Assembly: GCF_001672775.1 (NCBI RefSeq)
Contig: NZ_LZKJ01000036.1
Span: forward strand, 1-54,247
Direction of reading: 5' to 3'
Length of the DNA: 54,247 nt
Source: Mycobacterium kyorinense
Lineage (GTDB): Bacteria > Actinomycetota > Actinomycetes > Mycobacteriales > Mycobacteriaceae
The notes under the pieces were generated by a model. It was not told the origin of the DNA. It saw only the letters and a list, made by a program, of their open reading frames with translations, and ran no database searches. Positions 8,910 through 17,672 of the stretch are shown piece by piece (within the stretch, counting starts at the first letter, position 1; each line of letters opens with the position of its first letter). The translations under genes were made by a program, and so were the position numbers.

Positions 8910-10073
8910 TTAGTCCGAACCGATTTCGTCCTGGTACTTCTTGGTCATGTGGTCGATGGCCTGAAGTTGGGTCTGCGCGAGGTCGTCTCGTACTTCGGTG
9001 GCGCGTGCAGCGGCGTCAAGTGTCGGTTGGGCCTGGCCCTGGAAGTGTGGCATCACCTCGGCGGCGAACAACTCGGCGGACCGCTTGGTCGCCGCGGGGT
9101 TCGCCCACTCGTGGCCCATCTGCAGCATGCAGCCGAAGCCGCCGGACTGATCCCACAGTCGCTGCACCTGCGCGCGGGCTCGCTCGGGGGTGCCGATCAC
9201 TCCGGCTCCGTTGTCGTTGATGATGTCGATCATCTCGTCGAGCCGATCCCCGGGCATCGTCATCTGCGGGAAGGCCGCCACTTTTTGGAAATAGTGGAAC
9301 CACGGCTCGATGCCGAATTTCACGTCGGCGCGGGCTTGTTCGTCGGTCTCGGCGATATGCATCGGCCCGACGAGGCTCCAGTTGGTGCGGTCGACGCGGG
9401 TGCCGAAGGCCGCGGCGCGCTCTTCGACGATGCCCCAGTGATAGGCGAGCGCGTCGAAGCCTTCGATCGTCAGCGTCGCGCCGATCGACAGCAGGCCAAT
9501 GCCGTGCTTGCCGGCCAGCCGTGCGCCGGTCGGCGAGGCGACCGCGGCGACGGCCAGTGGGATCCCGCCGTCGGAGTACGGCGCCAGCTGCAACCGGGCA
9601 TCGAACAACTCGTGGGTGGCGGTTTTCGCGGTCACCGTCTCCCCCGCCAGCAGACGGACGACGATGTCGAGATTGGTCTCCAACAGCTCGCGGGTGTCGG
9701 TCGGGTTGAGGCCGATCATCGCCGAATCGGTGGGCAGCGAGCCCGGCCCCATCCCGCCGATCACCCGGCCGTGCGTGAGGTGATCCAGCAGCATCAGCCG
9801 ATCGGCAACCCACAGCGGGTTGTGATAGGCCAGCGAGATCACCCCGGTGCCGAACCGGATCCGCTTCGCCCGTTGCGCGGCGGCGGCGATGAAAATCTCC
9901 GGCGAGCTGATGATTTCGCTGCCGGCCGAGTGATGCTCGCCGAGCCACACTTCGTCAAAGCCGAGGGCGTCAAGATGCTCGACGAACTCCAGGTCGCGCT
10001 GTAGTGCCAGGGTCGGGTTGGTGCCGGCGCGGTGAAACGGTGCGATGAAGTATCCGAACCTCAGCTTGGCCAT
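8910..10073 (-). CDS. LLM-class flavin-dependent oxidoreductase (luciferase-like)
   Basis: The 387-residue product has the bacterial-luciferase TIM-barrel sequence. It starts LRFGYFIAPFHRAGTNPTLA, followed by DEVWLGEHHSAG with the EHH motif, then RIRFGTGVISLAYHNPLWVA and LTHGRVIGGMGPGS. This type uses reduced FMN, or F420 in actinobacteria, for mono-oxygenation or oxidoreduction of hydrophobic substrates. The sequence is closer to the FMN monooxygenase type (limonene monooxygenase-like) than to F420 dehydrogenases, but the substrate cannot be read from it. It follows the glycine-rich lipoprotein on the same strand after 113 bases and meets aceA at the hairpin. Confidence 0.87.
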   Translation of the reverse strand: MAKLRFGYFIAPFHRAGTNPTLALQRDLEFVEHLDALGFDEVWLGEHHSAGSEIISSPEIFIAAAAQRAKRIRFGTGVISLAYHNPLWVADRLMLLDHLTHGRVIGGMGPGSLPTDSAMIGLNPTDTRELLETNLDIVVRLLAGETVTAKTATHELFDARLQLAPYSDGGIPLAVAAVASPTGARLAGKHGIGLLSIGATLTIEGFDALAYHWGIVEERAAAFGTRVDRTNWSLVGPMHIAETDEQARADVKFGIEPWFHYFQKVAAFPQMTMPGDRLDEMIDIINDNGAGVIGTPERARAQVQRLWDQSGGFGCMLQMGHEWANPAATKRSAELFAAEVMPHFQGQAQPTLDAAARATEVRDDLAQTQLQAIDHMTKKYQDEIGSD

Positions 10074-10186
10074 TGCGGTCCCCTTGCGATCGAGTTGCGG
10101 AGAACCTTAGACCGGGCGCCCCGTTTAGGGGACCAAACCTCACCGGCCGGGGGGGGCGACGCAAGCTACCTAGCGTCGGCGTGCGA

Positions 10187-10624
10187 TCACGGCCACCCGC
10201 CGCAGCCCACACCGGGCACACAGCCGCCGCCCCCACCGGGGCCGCCGCCGCCGCTAGGCCCACCCGGGATTTGGCCCCAACCGCCGCCGGGTCCGCCGCC
10301 GCCGCTAGGCCCGCCCGGGATACCGCCACCGCCGCCGCCGGGTCCGCCGCCGCCGCTAGGCCCGCCGGGGATACCGCCGCCACCGCCGCCGGGTCCACCC
10401 CCACCGGTGGGACCACCAGGGACGCCGCCACCGCCGCCGCCGGGTCCGCCGCCCCCGCCGGGCTCACCGGGGGCCGGCGCCGGGGCGACGCTGGTCGTAG
10501 TTGTCGTGGTGGTCGTGGTGGTCGTCGTCGGCCCACCTTTTTCGCCCCCGCCACATCCGACCGCGAACGAGAGCATGGCCGCACCGCCGACGAGTGCGAT
10601 CGCGATTCTAGGTTGGGATTTCAT
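10187..10624 (-). CDS. Glycine-rich repeat lipoprotein with a threonine tract
   Basis: The 145-residue product starts at the ATG at 10624, preceded by GAGGG. The signal peptide runs MKSQPRIAIALVGGAAMLSF and then AVGC, where Cys24 is the likely lipidation site (a relaxed lipobox, with Ala rather than Leu at -3). A run of 12 threonines (residues 33-44) and a short Ala/Pro linker follow. Then come four 17-residue repeats of the form VPGGPTGGGGPGGGGGG (residues 68-135). Two cysteines (135 and 141) near the end could pair. It should be exported and anchored to the outer face of the membrane, with the low-complexity part extended in the cell wall. No function can be assigned. It is not a PE-PGRS protein, because no PE domain is present. 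Confidence 0.75.
   Translation of the reverse strand: MKSQPRIAIALVGGAAMLSFAVGCGGGEKGGPTTTTTTTTTTTTSVAPAPAPGEPGGGGGPGGGGGGVPGGPTGGGGPGGGGGGIPGGPSGGGGPGGGGGGIPGGPSGGGGPGGGWGQIPGGPSGGGGPGGGGGCVPGVGCGGWP
10220..10423. repeat. Four in-frame 51-bp tandem repeats in the lipoprotein gene
   Basis: The segment CCGCTAGGCC recurs at 10251, 10302 and 10353, and a variant lies at 10404, giving an exact 51-base period. Each unit encodes 17 glycine-rich residues. Degenerate half-units flank the block on both sides. Because the period is a multiple of three, copy-number changes would keep the frame, so the locus is a candidate variable-number repeat. The threonine tract at 10493-10528 is a second low-complexity stretch in the same gene. 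Confidence 0.85.
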
Positions 10625-10774
10625 CAGACCCTCACTTTCATCTAGCCGCGCACTGCCATTCAAAAGCTCGCGTGTCTGTACCCCGGATGCGTAACGGCAA
10701 AACCTGTTTCGCCAGCGGCTGCAGACGCGTCCGAGCAGCCTATACCGCCCAAGGCAATTCGTCCGGCTGACAGA

Positions 10775-11236
10775 TTAGCGCCGGCGCAGCCTGGCCCACC
10801 CGAACGCCAGGGCCATGCCGGGCGAACCCAACAACAGTTGCAAAGCCTGTATCGGATGTACTGCGGACCTGACTTTGAGGTAGCCGTAAAGGCGCTGGTC
10901 GATAACTCTGCCTTCGCAGTCGAAGCGCCAGATCTCGATGCCGCAACCGTCGCGACGCCCACCTGGCCCGCCGCGCCACTCGTTGACAATGGTGTCGTCG
11001 GTCGCGGCGACCAGGTGCTTTTCGACTCTGAACCGGCGGGCTCGAAACGCCGCGCATGTCCTCGCCCATGAGTCGTGAATTGCTTCGACGCCAACAGATT
11101 CCTCGCGCGCACCGTCGCTGATCATCACCGAGCGTGCGTTGGGAGCGAAAATCTCGTAGACCGCGTCGCTGAGGCGTTCGTTGGTGGCACGTTCCACCGA
11201 TTCCACAAATGCGCGCGCATCCGTTGGTCGCGTCAT
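10775..11236 (-). CDS. SnoaL/NTF2-like fold protein (second of a pair)
   Basis: The 153-residue product from the ATG at 11236 has the layout of the NTF2-like cone fold: a helical N-terminus (TDARAFVESVERATNERLSD), a YEIFAPNARSVMISDG strand region and a final beta sheet with NEWRGGPGG and EIWRFDCEGRVIDQRLYGYL. Members include polyketide cyclases, isomerases, limonene epoxide hydrolases and many of unknown role. Its ATG overlaps the stop of the upstream SnoaL gene by four bases (ATGA), so the two are translationally coupled and may form a heteromer. An open frame extends to 11557, but that part lies inside the upstream gene. The activity is unknown. Confidence 0.72.
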   Translation of the reverse strand: MTRPTDARAFVESVERATNERLSDAVYEIFAPNARSVMISDGAREESVGVEAIHDSWARTCAAFRARRFRVEKHLVAATDDTIVNEWRGGPGGRRDGCGIEIWRFDCEGRVIDQRLYGYLKVRSAVHPIQALQLLLGSPGMALAFGWARLRRR

Positions 11237-11733
11237 TGGCTGCCACCGCGCCGTGTCGAACGAACGGCGGCTCTCGTTGCTGTGAAGGCCATTCGGCTGC
11301 CTGCACGGAGCAAGGCGATGAATCCTCGGGGCCGCAGCACCGCCCGCGCCATCGGGAGCGGATCGCAATACAAAATTCGTCGTTGCACTCGTCCGGTGGC
11401 GTCGAGGTCGTATCGGTCGAGCCCCGGCCAGGAAACCGGTTTGCCGCCGAGAGTTCCGACTATCCGGAATTCGACGTATACGACGTCGTCCGATGACGCA
11501 GCCCAATTCACGACGTCGATGTGTAAATCGGGCACCAGGGCGAAGATGCGCCGCCAATAGGCGCTGGCCCGCTCACGACCGTGCACGTCGGGGTGCAGGG
11601 GTTGGATGTAGCAGACATCCGGGTGCGTCAAGGCATCCAGTCGTTCGACGGTGGGTGCCGCCCACACCTCCCGAAATTGCTGCACGAAGGCGGCGGCAGG
11701 ATCTGCGGCAGAAGTCGTGAGTTTGCTTGTCAT
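11233..11733 (-). CDS. SnoaL/NTF2-like fold protein (first of a pair)
   Basis: The 166-residue product shows the SnoaL-like pattern: FVQQFREVWAAPTVERLDAL, then HPDVCYIQPLHPDVHGRER, AYWRRIFALVPDLHIDV and the strand-rich VEFRIVGTLGGKPVSWPG with RYDLDATGRVQRR. The HPDV and HG segments are common in SnoaL-type hydroxylase or cyclase relatives. I set the start at ATG 11733 (MTSKLTT), but in-frame ATGs at 11742 and 11754 are possible and the ribosome-binding site does not decide. It lies 29 bases after the methyltransferase on the same strand and overlaps the next SnoaL gene, so methyltransferase and pair look like one operon. The pathway is not identified. Confidence 0.75.
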   Translation of the reverse strand: MTSKLTTSAADPAAAFVQQFREVWAAPTVERLDALTHPDVCYIQPLHPDVHGRERASAYWRRIFALVPDLHIDVVNWAASSDDVVYVEFRIVGTLGGKPVSWPGLDRYDLDATGRVQRRILYCDPLPMARAVLRPRGFIALLRAGSRMAFTATRAAVRSTRRGGSQ

Positions 11734-11762
11734 GTCCCTCATCTCGTGAACCAACGTGCCAA

Positions 11763-12650
11763 TCAGTTCTTTTCGGCAGTCGTGATCGCCAGCCAGTCGT
11801 CGCCGGCCAGCCTGCTCAGATGCGCCGGGTCGTAGCGCTGCAAAAGCGAGGAGACCGTCTCGTGTCCGCGACGACTAAAGCCATGGGAAGCCAGCAGCGC
11901 CTCCAGACCGGCTTCAGTGAAACCGCTTCGGTACGGCTCTCCGCGCCGCGCGACTGCTCGGGCCACCCGGCGTGCGCTCTTCCACGGAGTCGTTGCGTCG
12001 ACGACGCCGGCATCGATGTAGTCGACGACGAGCCTGCTGCCAGGGGCGCATAGTGTTTCCAGGTCGGTCAGTACGTGGTCGATCGCCCCGGCGGTCAGGT
12101 AGGGACTGACACCGAGCCAGACGATAACACTTGGTCGGGCGGAGTCGAAACCGTAAGTGATCAGCTGCTTCTGGAGGCGGTCCTCTTCGAAATCGCATGG
12201 CACCCAGATGGTTTGACTGCATTCCGCAGATGGCAGGTGTCGCTCGGTGATCGGGCGCTTGTCGCTTTGCGTCGCCGGCGCATCGACCTCGAAAATTGCG
12301 GCCGTGTTCCTGGCCTTGCGCAAGCTGGTCGTGTCGAATCCGGCGCCGAGCAGCACGATCTGGTCGATGCCGTCGCACATGGCGGCATCGCAGACGTCGT
12401 CGGTGTAACGCACCCGCAGCACGATGTGGGCGTGCAGCCCACCCCACAACCGGTCCAAGATCCGGACCGCCGCGCCAGCGGATAACCGGTGCGCCAGTAT
12501 CGCCCGCAGCAACGGATGGCGAACAAAATGCCGCGAATGCGGGTCATCGAGAAGCCGGCGGCTCGGTGGCTGCATCGATTCCGCTGTGCGCTGGGCAGCA
12601 TTGAGTTGCGCGGTCAAACTCGCTGTGTGATCAAGACGGCGGCTGGTCAC
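11763..12650 (-). CDS. SAM-dependent methyltransferase, TIGR00027/LCMT-like family
   Basis: The product from the GTG at 12650 is about 295 residues. It shows the SAM-binding motif IDQIVLLGAGFDTTSLR, the acidic FEVDAPATQSDKR that follows in this family, and VIVWLGVSPYLTAGAID, matching the E/G-x-x-x-Y-L segment. This family is strongly expanded in mycobacteria and the substrates are mostly unknown. The long open frame continuing to 13442 runs through the divergent MocR gene and is not coding. The start leaves 48 bases to the MocR ATG, so the two share a short divergent promoter region, and MocR may control this gene. Confidence 0.8.
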   Translation of the reverse strand: MTSRRLDHTASLTAQLNAAQRTAESMQPPSRRLLDDPHSRHFVRHPLLRAILAHRLSAGAAVRILDRLWGGLHAHIVLRVRYTDDVCDAAMCDGIDQIVLLGAGFDTTSLRKARNTAAIFEVDAPATQSDKRPITERHLPSAECSQTIWVPCDFEEDRLQKQLITYGFDSARPSVIVWLGVSPYLTAGAIDHVLTDLETLCAPGSRLVVDYIDAGVVDATTPWKSARRVARAVARRGEPYRSGFTEAGLEALLASHGFSRRGHETVSSLLQRYDPAHLSRLAGDDWLAITTAEKN

Positions 12651-12698
12651 GCATGTGACGCTAAGGCCACCACCGGTTCGGTTGTAAGGTCCAGTTTG

Positions 12699-14102
12699 AT
12701 GCCAAGTTCTTGGACCAGTGACTCGGGCGGGATCGACCTGCACCTCGACCTTCCGCCGGTCCGTGGTCGACGTATGGCAGTGGAGCATGCATTGCGGCAG
12801 GCCATCCGGGACGGACGGTTGGCGCCGGCCCAGCGGTTGCCGTCGTCTCGCGCGCTTGCTGCTCAACTCGGTCTTGCGCGCGGCACGGTCGTCGAGGCCT
12901 ATGCACAGCTGGCGGCCGAGGGATATCTGCGCAGCCGCCCCGGCGCTGTTACCGAGGTGGCTCAGGGTCCGGGTCTCCAGCCGCAGCTGGCTTCGGAATC
13001 GGCTCCGACGCAGATCGACGCAGATTTCCGGCTGGGGCGCCCCGACCTGAGCATGTTTCCGCGCACCGACTGGCTGCGTGCGCTGCGACGAGCCTTCCAA
13101 GTAACGCCGCATGCGGAGCTCGGTCCGCTCGATCCGCGCGGATCGCTGCGTTTGCGCACGGTGCTGGCCGACTACCTGGGCCGCGTGCGCGGAGTACTGA
13201 CGACTGCCGAGCACATGGTGATATGCAGTGGGTTCACGCAGGGTCTGCGACTCGTGTGCGACGCGCTGGCCGCCGCAGGAGCCCGGGCCGTCGCGTTGGA
13301 AAATCCCTGCCTCCCCGACCACCGGGCGACAGTCCTCGCAAGCGGCATCGAGGTCGTCGCACTCGATGTCGACGACAGCGGTGCGCAGCCAGACGGGTTC
13401 ACAGCGAAACCTGTTGCGGCGGTGGTGCTTACCCCCGCTCATCAGGCCCCGCTAGGCGCGACCCTGGCCGCGCACCGGCGTGCCGAGTTCGTCCGGATCG
13501 CCGCCCAGCGGGGCGCCTACGTGGTCGAAGACGACTACGACGGGGAGTTCCGCTATGACCGCCACCCTGTCGGCTCGCTGCAGGGACTCGCTCCCGAGCA
13601 GGTCATCTATGCCGGCAGCGCGAGTAAGAGCCTGGCCCCCGGAGTCCGGCTGGGCTGGCTTGCGGTTCCCGGCGAGCTGCTCGACGCGGTCATCGAAGCC
13701 AAGCGCCGCGCGGATCGCGGCACCGACATCCTGGCTCAATTAGCGTTCGCGGAGTTGATCGAGTCGGGGCAGCTCGACCGGCACATTCGCCGGATGCGCC
13801 GACGCTACCAGCACCGCCGGGACGCGTTGATCGCCACCCTCGAGCGGTATGCGCCTGCGATGCCGGTGCATGGCGTTGCCGCAGGTCTGCATGCGGTCGT
13901 GACACTGCCTGGAGGAATCTCGGAGGCCGATGTCCTGGCTGCCGCCCGCAAGCAACGCATTGCCCTTACCGGGTTGGCGCCGTTCTGGCATTCCCAACAT
14001 CTCTGTCGCGCAGAAGGTCTCGTGCTCGGCTACGGAACACCGTCAGAGCCGGACTATCCGACGGCGCTCGACCGACTCGGGCAGATATTCGGAGGCTTCT
14101 GA
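12699..14102 (+). CDS. MocR/PdxR-type regulator (GntR domain fused to an aminotransferase fold)
   Basis: The 467-residue product joins an N-terminal GntR winged helix-turn-helix (residues about 20-85, with LPSSRALAAQLGLARGTVVE) to a class-I aminotransferase-like domain. The PLP lysine lies in AGSASKSLAPGVRLGWL, and the upstream VVEDDYDGEFRYD carries the aspartate that contacts the cofactor. MocR proteins sense PLP or amino compounds. Known targets include pyridoxine synthesis, GABA and taurine use, but no such gene is adjacent. I start at the ATG at 12699 because the GntR domain follows at once. Divergence from the methyltransferase with 48 bases between suggests control of that operon and of itself. 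Confidence 0.87.
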   Translation: MPSSWTSDSGGIDLHLDLPPVRGRRMAVEHALRQAIRDGRLAPAQRLPSSRALAAQLGLARGTVVEAYAQLAAEGYLRSRPGAVTEVAQGPGLQPQLASESAPTQIDADFRLGRPDLSMFPRTDWLRALRRAFQVTPHAELGPLDPRGSLRLRTVLADYLGRVRGVLTTAEHMVICSGFTQGLRLVCDALAAAGARAVALENPCLPDHRATVLASGIEVVALDVDDSGAQPDGFTAKPVAAVVLTPAHQAPLGATLAAHRRAEFVRIAAQRGAYVVEDDYDGEFRYDRHPVGSLQGLAPEQVIYAGSASKSLAPGVRLGWLAVPGELLDAVIEAKRRADRGTDILAQLAFAELIESGQLDRHIRRMRRRYQHRRDALIATLERYAPAMPVHGVAAGLHAVVTLPGGISEADVLAAARKQRIALTGLAPFWHSQHLCRAEGLVLGYGTPSEPDYPTALDRLGQIFGGF

Positions 14103-14149
14103 TTCGACTTCAGTGAGTTGCTGACCGGACCGACAAACATCCACGCGCG

Positions 14150-14578
14150 TCAAGCCTGCACTCCCAACTCAGCTAGCCTCGCGCGGTTTTCGTCGAACCA
14201 TTCTTGTTCTTGGCCGGGCTCGGGCAAGACCAGTCCGGCTTCCATGGCGTTTGCTGGATCAGCTTCGCTCAACGCAACGAGAAAATCGGCTTCGGACTGG
14301 CCTGTGATACGTGTCCACATCCGCGAGAAGTCTCGGAGCATCGTCTGACGTGTTTCGAGGTCACGCCCTTGGCGGATGAGGCCGGAAAGGAAAGAATGGT
14401 TTGACGGTTGGCCGGCAACGAAGTAGTCGCCTTCGGGAATGTCGTGGAACAGAACATTGACGTACAACTCCGGAGCTCCGGTGGCGTTGGTGTGGATGGT
14501 GGTGATCTCATCGGCGATTTCAGCTTTCGCCGATTTGGTCAGCAGTCCCTTTCGGCTGTAGCACTGGTAGATGGGCAT
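14150..14578 (-). CDS. Tautomerase superfamily protein, cis-CaaD-like
   Basis: The 142-residue product begins MPIYQCYSRKGLL, exposing Pro1 after removal of Met, the catalytic base of the superfamily. Counting from Pro1, His28 is present, followed by IRQGR (Arg68 and Arg71) and a glutamate in AMEAGLVLPEPGQEQEWF. These match the Pro1, His28, Arg70/73 and Glu114 set known from cis-3-chloroacrylic acid dehalogenase. The tyrosine at the Tyr103 position appears replaced by alanine (FLVALSE). True dehalogenation is therefore uncertain, and a hydratase or tautomerase role is possible. The gene is the last of the long minus-strand series and has one copy of the GGCGGATGCGACC box 137 bases upstream. 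Confidence 0.8.
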   Translation of the reverse strand: MPIYQCYSRKGLLTKSAKAEIADEITTIHTNATGAPELYVNVLFHDIPEGDYFVAGQPSNHSFLSGLIRQGRDLETRQTMLRDFSRMWTRITGQSEADFLVALSEADPANAMEAGLVLPEPGQEQEWFDENRARLAELGVQA

Positions 14579-14693
14579 GGCGTTCCCTTCGGACTTTCGC
14601 TCTTTGACTGCTCCCGGCTAACACTGTTACGCATCGCAGCGCTCTTGCTGTTGGCCGCCGCCCGTGCCCGAGCGGTCATTCTTTAGTAGCAAT

Positions 14694-14740
14694 AGCTTCC
14701 GATGAATTGAGCGTGGTCGCATCCGCCGAGTGGCCAGTCG
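14694..14740 (-). promoter_or_regulatory. Repeated promoter module, copy A (upstream of the tautomerase gene)
   Basis: The + strand box GGTCGCATCCGCC lies at 14715-14727 (GGCGGATGCGACC in gene orientation). AAGCT on the minus strand lies 16 bases downstream at 14694-14698. Upstream of the box, GGCCACT is shared with the other copies. The module sits between the stop of the first LAL regulator and the tautomerase start. An operator or activator site is inferred from recurrence at 22327 and 36904. Confidence 0.6.
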
Positions 14741-14790
14741 GACTGGCCGGGGGGTGATGCAGAGATCGATTCAGCGGATCCCCGCGATGG

Positions 14791-17613
14791 TCACACAAGC
14801 GGTGGTGGATCGTCATTCGGAAGAACTTGGAGAAGCTGGTTGCGTGAGCTGATGGCGAGCTTGGCGAACACCTTGCCCAGATGATACTGAACGGTTCGCG
14901 CGCTGATGAATAGCCGCGCACCTATTTCGGGGTTCGACAACCCGTCTCGCGCCAATCCGGCGACCTGGGCTTCCTGCGGTGTGAGCTGTTCGCCGCTCGC
15001 GGCGGCTGTGCGCTTGCGGACGGTTCCGCCGATGGCCTGAAGTTCGCGCCTGGCCCGTTCAGCGAATGCACGCATTCCCATTACGTCGAGCATTCCGTGC
15101 GCGATGCGCAGTTGCTTCCGCGCGTCCTTGTGCCGGCGCTCCCGCCGCAGCCATTCTCCATAGATCAGATGAGCGCGGGCGAGATCGATGCGCACGCGGC
15201 TGCGCTCGAGATGTGTGATCGACTTCTGGTAGAGCCGCTCAGCGGTCTCCCCCTCGGCCAGCAGCGCCTGCGAGCGCGTTTCCGCCCCGAGTGCCCAGTC
15301 GGTCTGACTGGCGCGAGTCATCTCTGTGAGCCAGCGGGTTGTTTCGATCGCCTTCTCTCTCATCCCGGTGCGTACGGCCGCCTCGATGAATTCGGCCGCC
15401 GCCCAGTTCGCGACGCCAGGGTAACGGACGTCTGGATATTCCTGGTGGTAGAGAGCGCATTCGGCGGCGGCCATTGCCTCCGGGTAGTTGCCCGAGCCGT
15501 TGTGGAGCACGGCTCTCGTCCATTCGGCGACGGCTATCGAGATGCCTTCGCCTCGACGGGGCGCCTCTAGGGCGGTCTGCTCGATGAGGGCTGACGTCGC
15601 GGCTTTCTCGCCGCGCAACGATGCGAGGTACATGGCGGCGTAGGGTGCAAGGTTGCCCCCGGTGGCTTCCGTCACCGTGTGTTGCTCGTCGACCAACACG
15701 CTTGCGGCGGTCAGGTCGCCGACGAACATCAGAATCAGGGCGCGTGTGCTCAGTGCAAGCGGGAGTTCGTTCATGGCGCCGGCGTCCCGAGCCAGTTGCA
15801 GATAGCGCGCCGAGAGTCTGTCCCAGTTCTCGTCATCCCACAGGTGCAGCGCCGCCAAGTTGATTAGCCACATCCAACGCAGCTGTTCATCTATCGACAT
15901 ACCGCTGCCGAAGGCAGCCAGTGCGCCGCGCAGGTCTGCCACCGCCGCCGGGTAAGCCTCGACGAAGTTTGCCGCCAATCCGCGCAGGAGGAGGTCGAGC
16001 GCACGCGGGCGACCCGCTGGCTGCGGGGCTGCGGAAGCGGCGCGGGCTACTTCGAGTACGCCGCCGCCCGCGGTGGCGAGGCGGCCCGCGAATGCCGCGG
16101 CCGAAATGGCCTCCAAGTAGGTCTCCCTGGCGCGATCAGTCTGGATCGGCTCGAACCGCCTCGCCGCCCTGAGCAGCAGCAGCGGGGCGTCACCGCCTCG
16201 GCTCGTGGCGAACGCGAGCTGGGCTCGGACGAGGTCGGCGCGAGCATGCTGGAATTCGTTGAGGCGTCCGCGCTCGGCCATGGAAAGCAGATCCAGCGCC
16301 GAGTCGAACGCGCCAGCTTCGACTTTGGCTGATGCGGCGGCCAGCGCCCGCTCCATGCGCAGGGCTGGGTCCAGCGTCAACATTGTTGCTCGCTCGTAGA
16401 ATGCGGCTGCGGCCGCCAGTCCGCCCCGCGCTCGCGCCCGGCCGGCCGAGCGCTCCAACTCCGCAGCGACATCGTCGTCAGGGCCGGGCGCGGCATGGGC
16501 GCGGTGCCATGCGCGTCGGTCAGGATCCAATTCGGGGTCGGTAACCTCCGCCAGCGCGCGGTGGGCCTGCTGTCTGGCGTGAAGTGTGGCAGACCGGTAG
16601 GCGGCGGAGCGGGCCAGCGGATGGCGGAATCGCACCCGCGTTCCGAACTCGGCCAACCCTGCTTCGATCGCCGGTGTCGCGGCATCGGGATCGATACCCA
16701 GTCGCGCGGCCGCTCGCCACAACAGCGTCGGATCGCCCAGCGGCTCGGCCGCCGCCAGCAGCAGCAGGTCGCGGCTCCGATCGGGAAAGGCCTCGACCCA
16801 GCGGCGGAAGCTTTCTTCCATCGCCATAGAAAGCCGTGCCGCTCCAGGTAACCCAAACCCGCCGGCCAGTTCATGTACCGTCAGACCTCGTGGCAATTCC
16901 AGCAACGCCAGCGGATTGCCCCGTGTCTCGGCGATCAACTGATCGCGCACCCGCTCATCGAGCGGTGCGGTCAGCACCATGTCGAGAAGTGCCCGAGCTT
17001 CAACCTCCTTGAGGCCCTTGACCGCTAGGCTCGGCAATACCCTCATGTCAGCATTGGGAGCACGCGTCGCCACGACGAAACCCACCGCCTCGGCGACCAG
17101 CCTGCGGGCAACAAATCCAAAGACCTGCGCCGATGCCTGGTCGAGCCATTGCAGGTCATCGACCAAGCACACGAGCGGCTGGGCTTGAGCGACGTCGGAG
17201 AACAGGCTCAGAACTGACAACCCGATCAGAAAGCGGTCCGGTACTGGGCCTGTGCTCAGACCCAACGCCGTGCCGAGAGCGTCACGCTGTGGCGGCGGTA
17301 GGTAGTCCAGGCGGTGCAGCAACGGCGCGCACAACTGGTGCAGCGCCGCATAGGCGAGCTCCATCTCCGACTCGACGCCGCTAGCACGGATGACACGGCA
17401 ACCGGCGGCGCGCCCACCGACATACTCCAATAGCGCGGTTTTGCCGACACCAGGTTCACCGTGTATCACCAATGCCCGGCTTTCACCGGCGCGCACCCCG
17501 CTGAGAAGCTGGTCCAGTGCGTCGCATTCCGCCTGGCGGCCTATCAGCCTCGCATTGTCCTGAGGCAGAGCCGGTGGCTCCACGGCACCAAACCTAGACG
17601 CATCGCCGGGCAC
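14791..17613 (-). CDS. LAL-type LuxR family regulator with AAA/NACHT-like ATPase (copy 1)
   Basis: The 940-residue product is a large ATP-binding LuxR regulator. The N-terminus has LIGRQAECDALDQLL, the Walker A GEPGVGKTALLEYV (about residue 50) and the Walker B LVCLVDDLQWLDQAS. The middle is a long helical, tetratricopeptide-like region. The C-terminus has the LuxR helix-turn-helix LTPQEAQVAGLARDGLSNPE followed by IGARLFISARTVQYHLGKVF. Such proteins switch on operons after binding an effector and ATP. The start is GTG at 17613. It lies at the distal end of the minus-strand series, just before the tautomerase. A close paralogue is at 36922-39663. The ligand is unknown. Confidence 0.92.
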   Translation of the reverse strand: MPGDASRFGAVEPPALPQDNARLIGRQAECDALDQLLSGVRAGESRALVIHGEPGVGKTALLEYVGGRAAGCRVIRASGVESEMELAYAALHQLCAPLLHRLDYLPPPQRDALGTALGLSTGPVPDRFLIGLSVLSLFSDVAQAQPLVCLVDDLQWLDQASAQVFGFVARRLVAEAVGFVVATRAPNADMRVLPSLAVKGLKEVEARALLDMVLTAPLDERVRDQLIAETRGNPLALLELPRGLTVHELAGGFGLPGAARLSMAMEESFRRWVEAFPDRSRDLLLLAAAEPLGDPTLLWRAAARLGIDPDAATPAIEAGLAEFGTRVRFRHPLARSAAYRSATLHARQQAHRALAEVTDPELDPDRRAWHRAHAAPGPDDDVAAELERSAGRARARGGLAAAAAFYERATMLTLDPALRMERALAAASAKVEAGAFDSALDLLSMAERGRLNEFQHARADLVRAQLAFATSRGGDAPLLLLRAARRFEPIQTDRARETYLEAISAAAFAGRLATAGGGVLEVARAASAAPQPAGRPRALDLLLRGLAANFVEAYPAAVADLRGALAAFGSGMSIDEQLRWMWLINLAALHLWDDENWDRLSARYLQLARDAGAMNELPLALSTRALILMFVGDLTAASVLVDEQHTVTEATGGNLAPYAAMYLASLRGEKAATSALIEQTALEAPRRGEGISIAVAEWTRAVLHNGSGNYPEAMAAAECALYHQEYPDVRYPGVANWAAAEFIEAAVRTGMREKAIETTRWLTEMTRASQTDWALGAETRSQALLAEGETAERLYQKSITHLERSRVRIDLARAHLIYGEWLRRERRHKDARKQLRIAHGMLDVMGMRAFAERARRELQAIGGTVRKRTAAASGEQLTPQEAQVAGLARDGLSNPEIGARLFISARTVQYHLGKVFAKLAISSRNQLLQVLPNDDPPPLV

Positions 17614-17672
17614 AATCTCAGCATCGGCGAAACCCCGCCGCAGCGGCCAGGCGGGTCGCGTTCTGGGGCCTG

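Noticed and set aside
11763..13442. A 559-codon minus-strand frame covering the methyltransferase and most of the MocR gene
   Set aside because: Only the first part (11763-12650) has methyltransferase sequence. The rest is antisense to MocR and low in quality, so the gene must start at GTG 12650.
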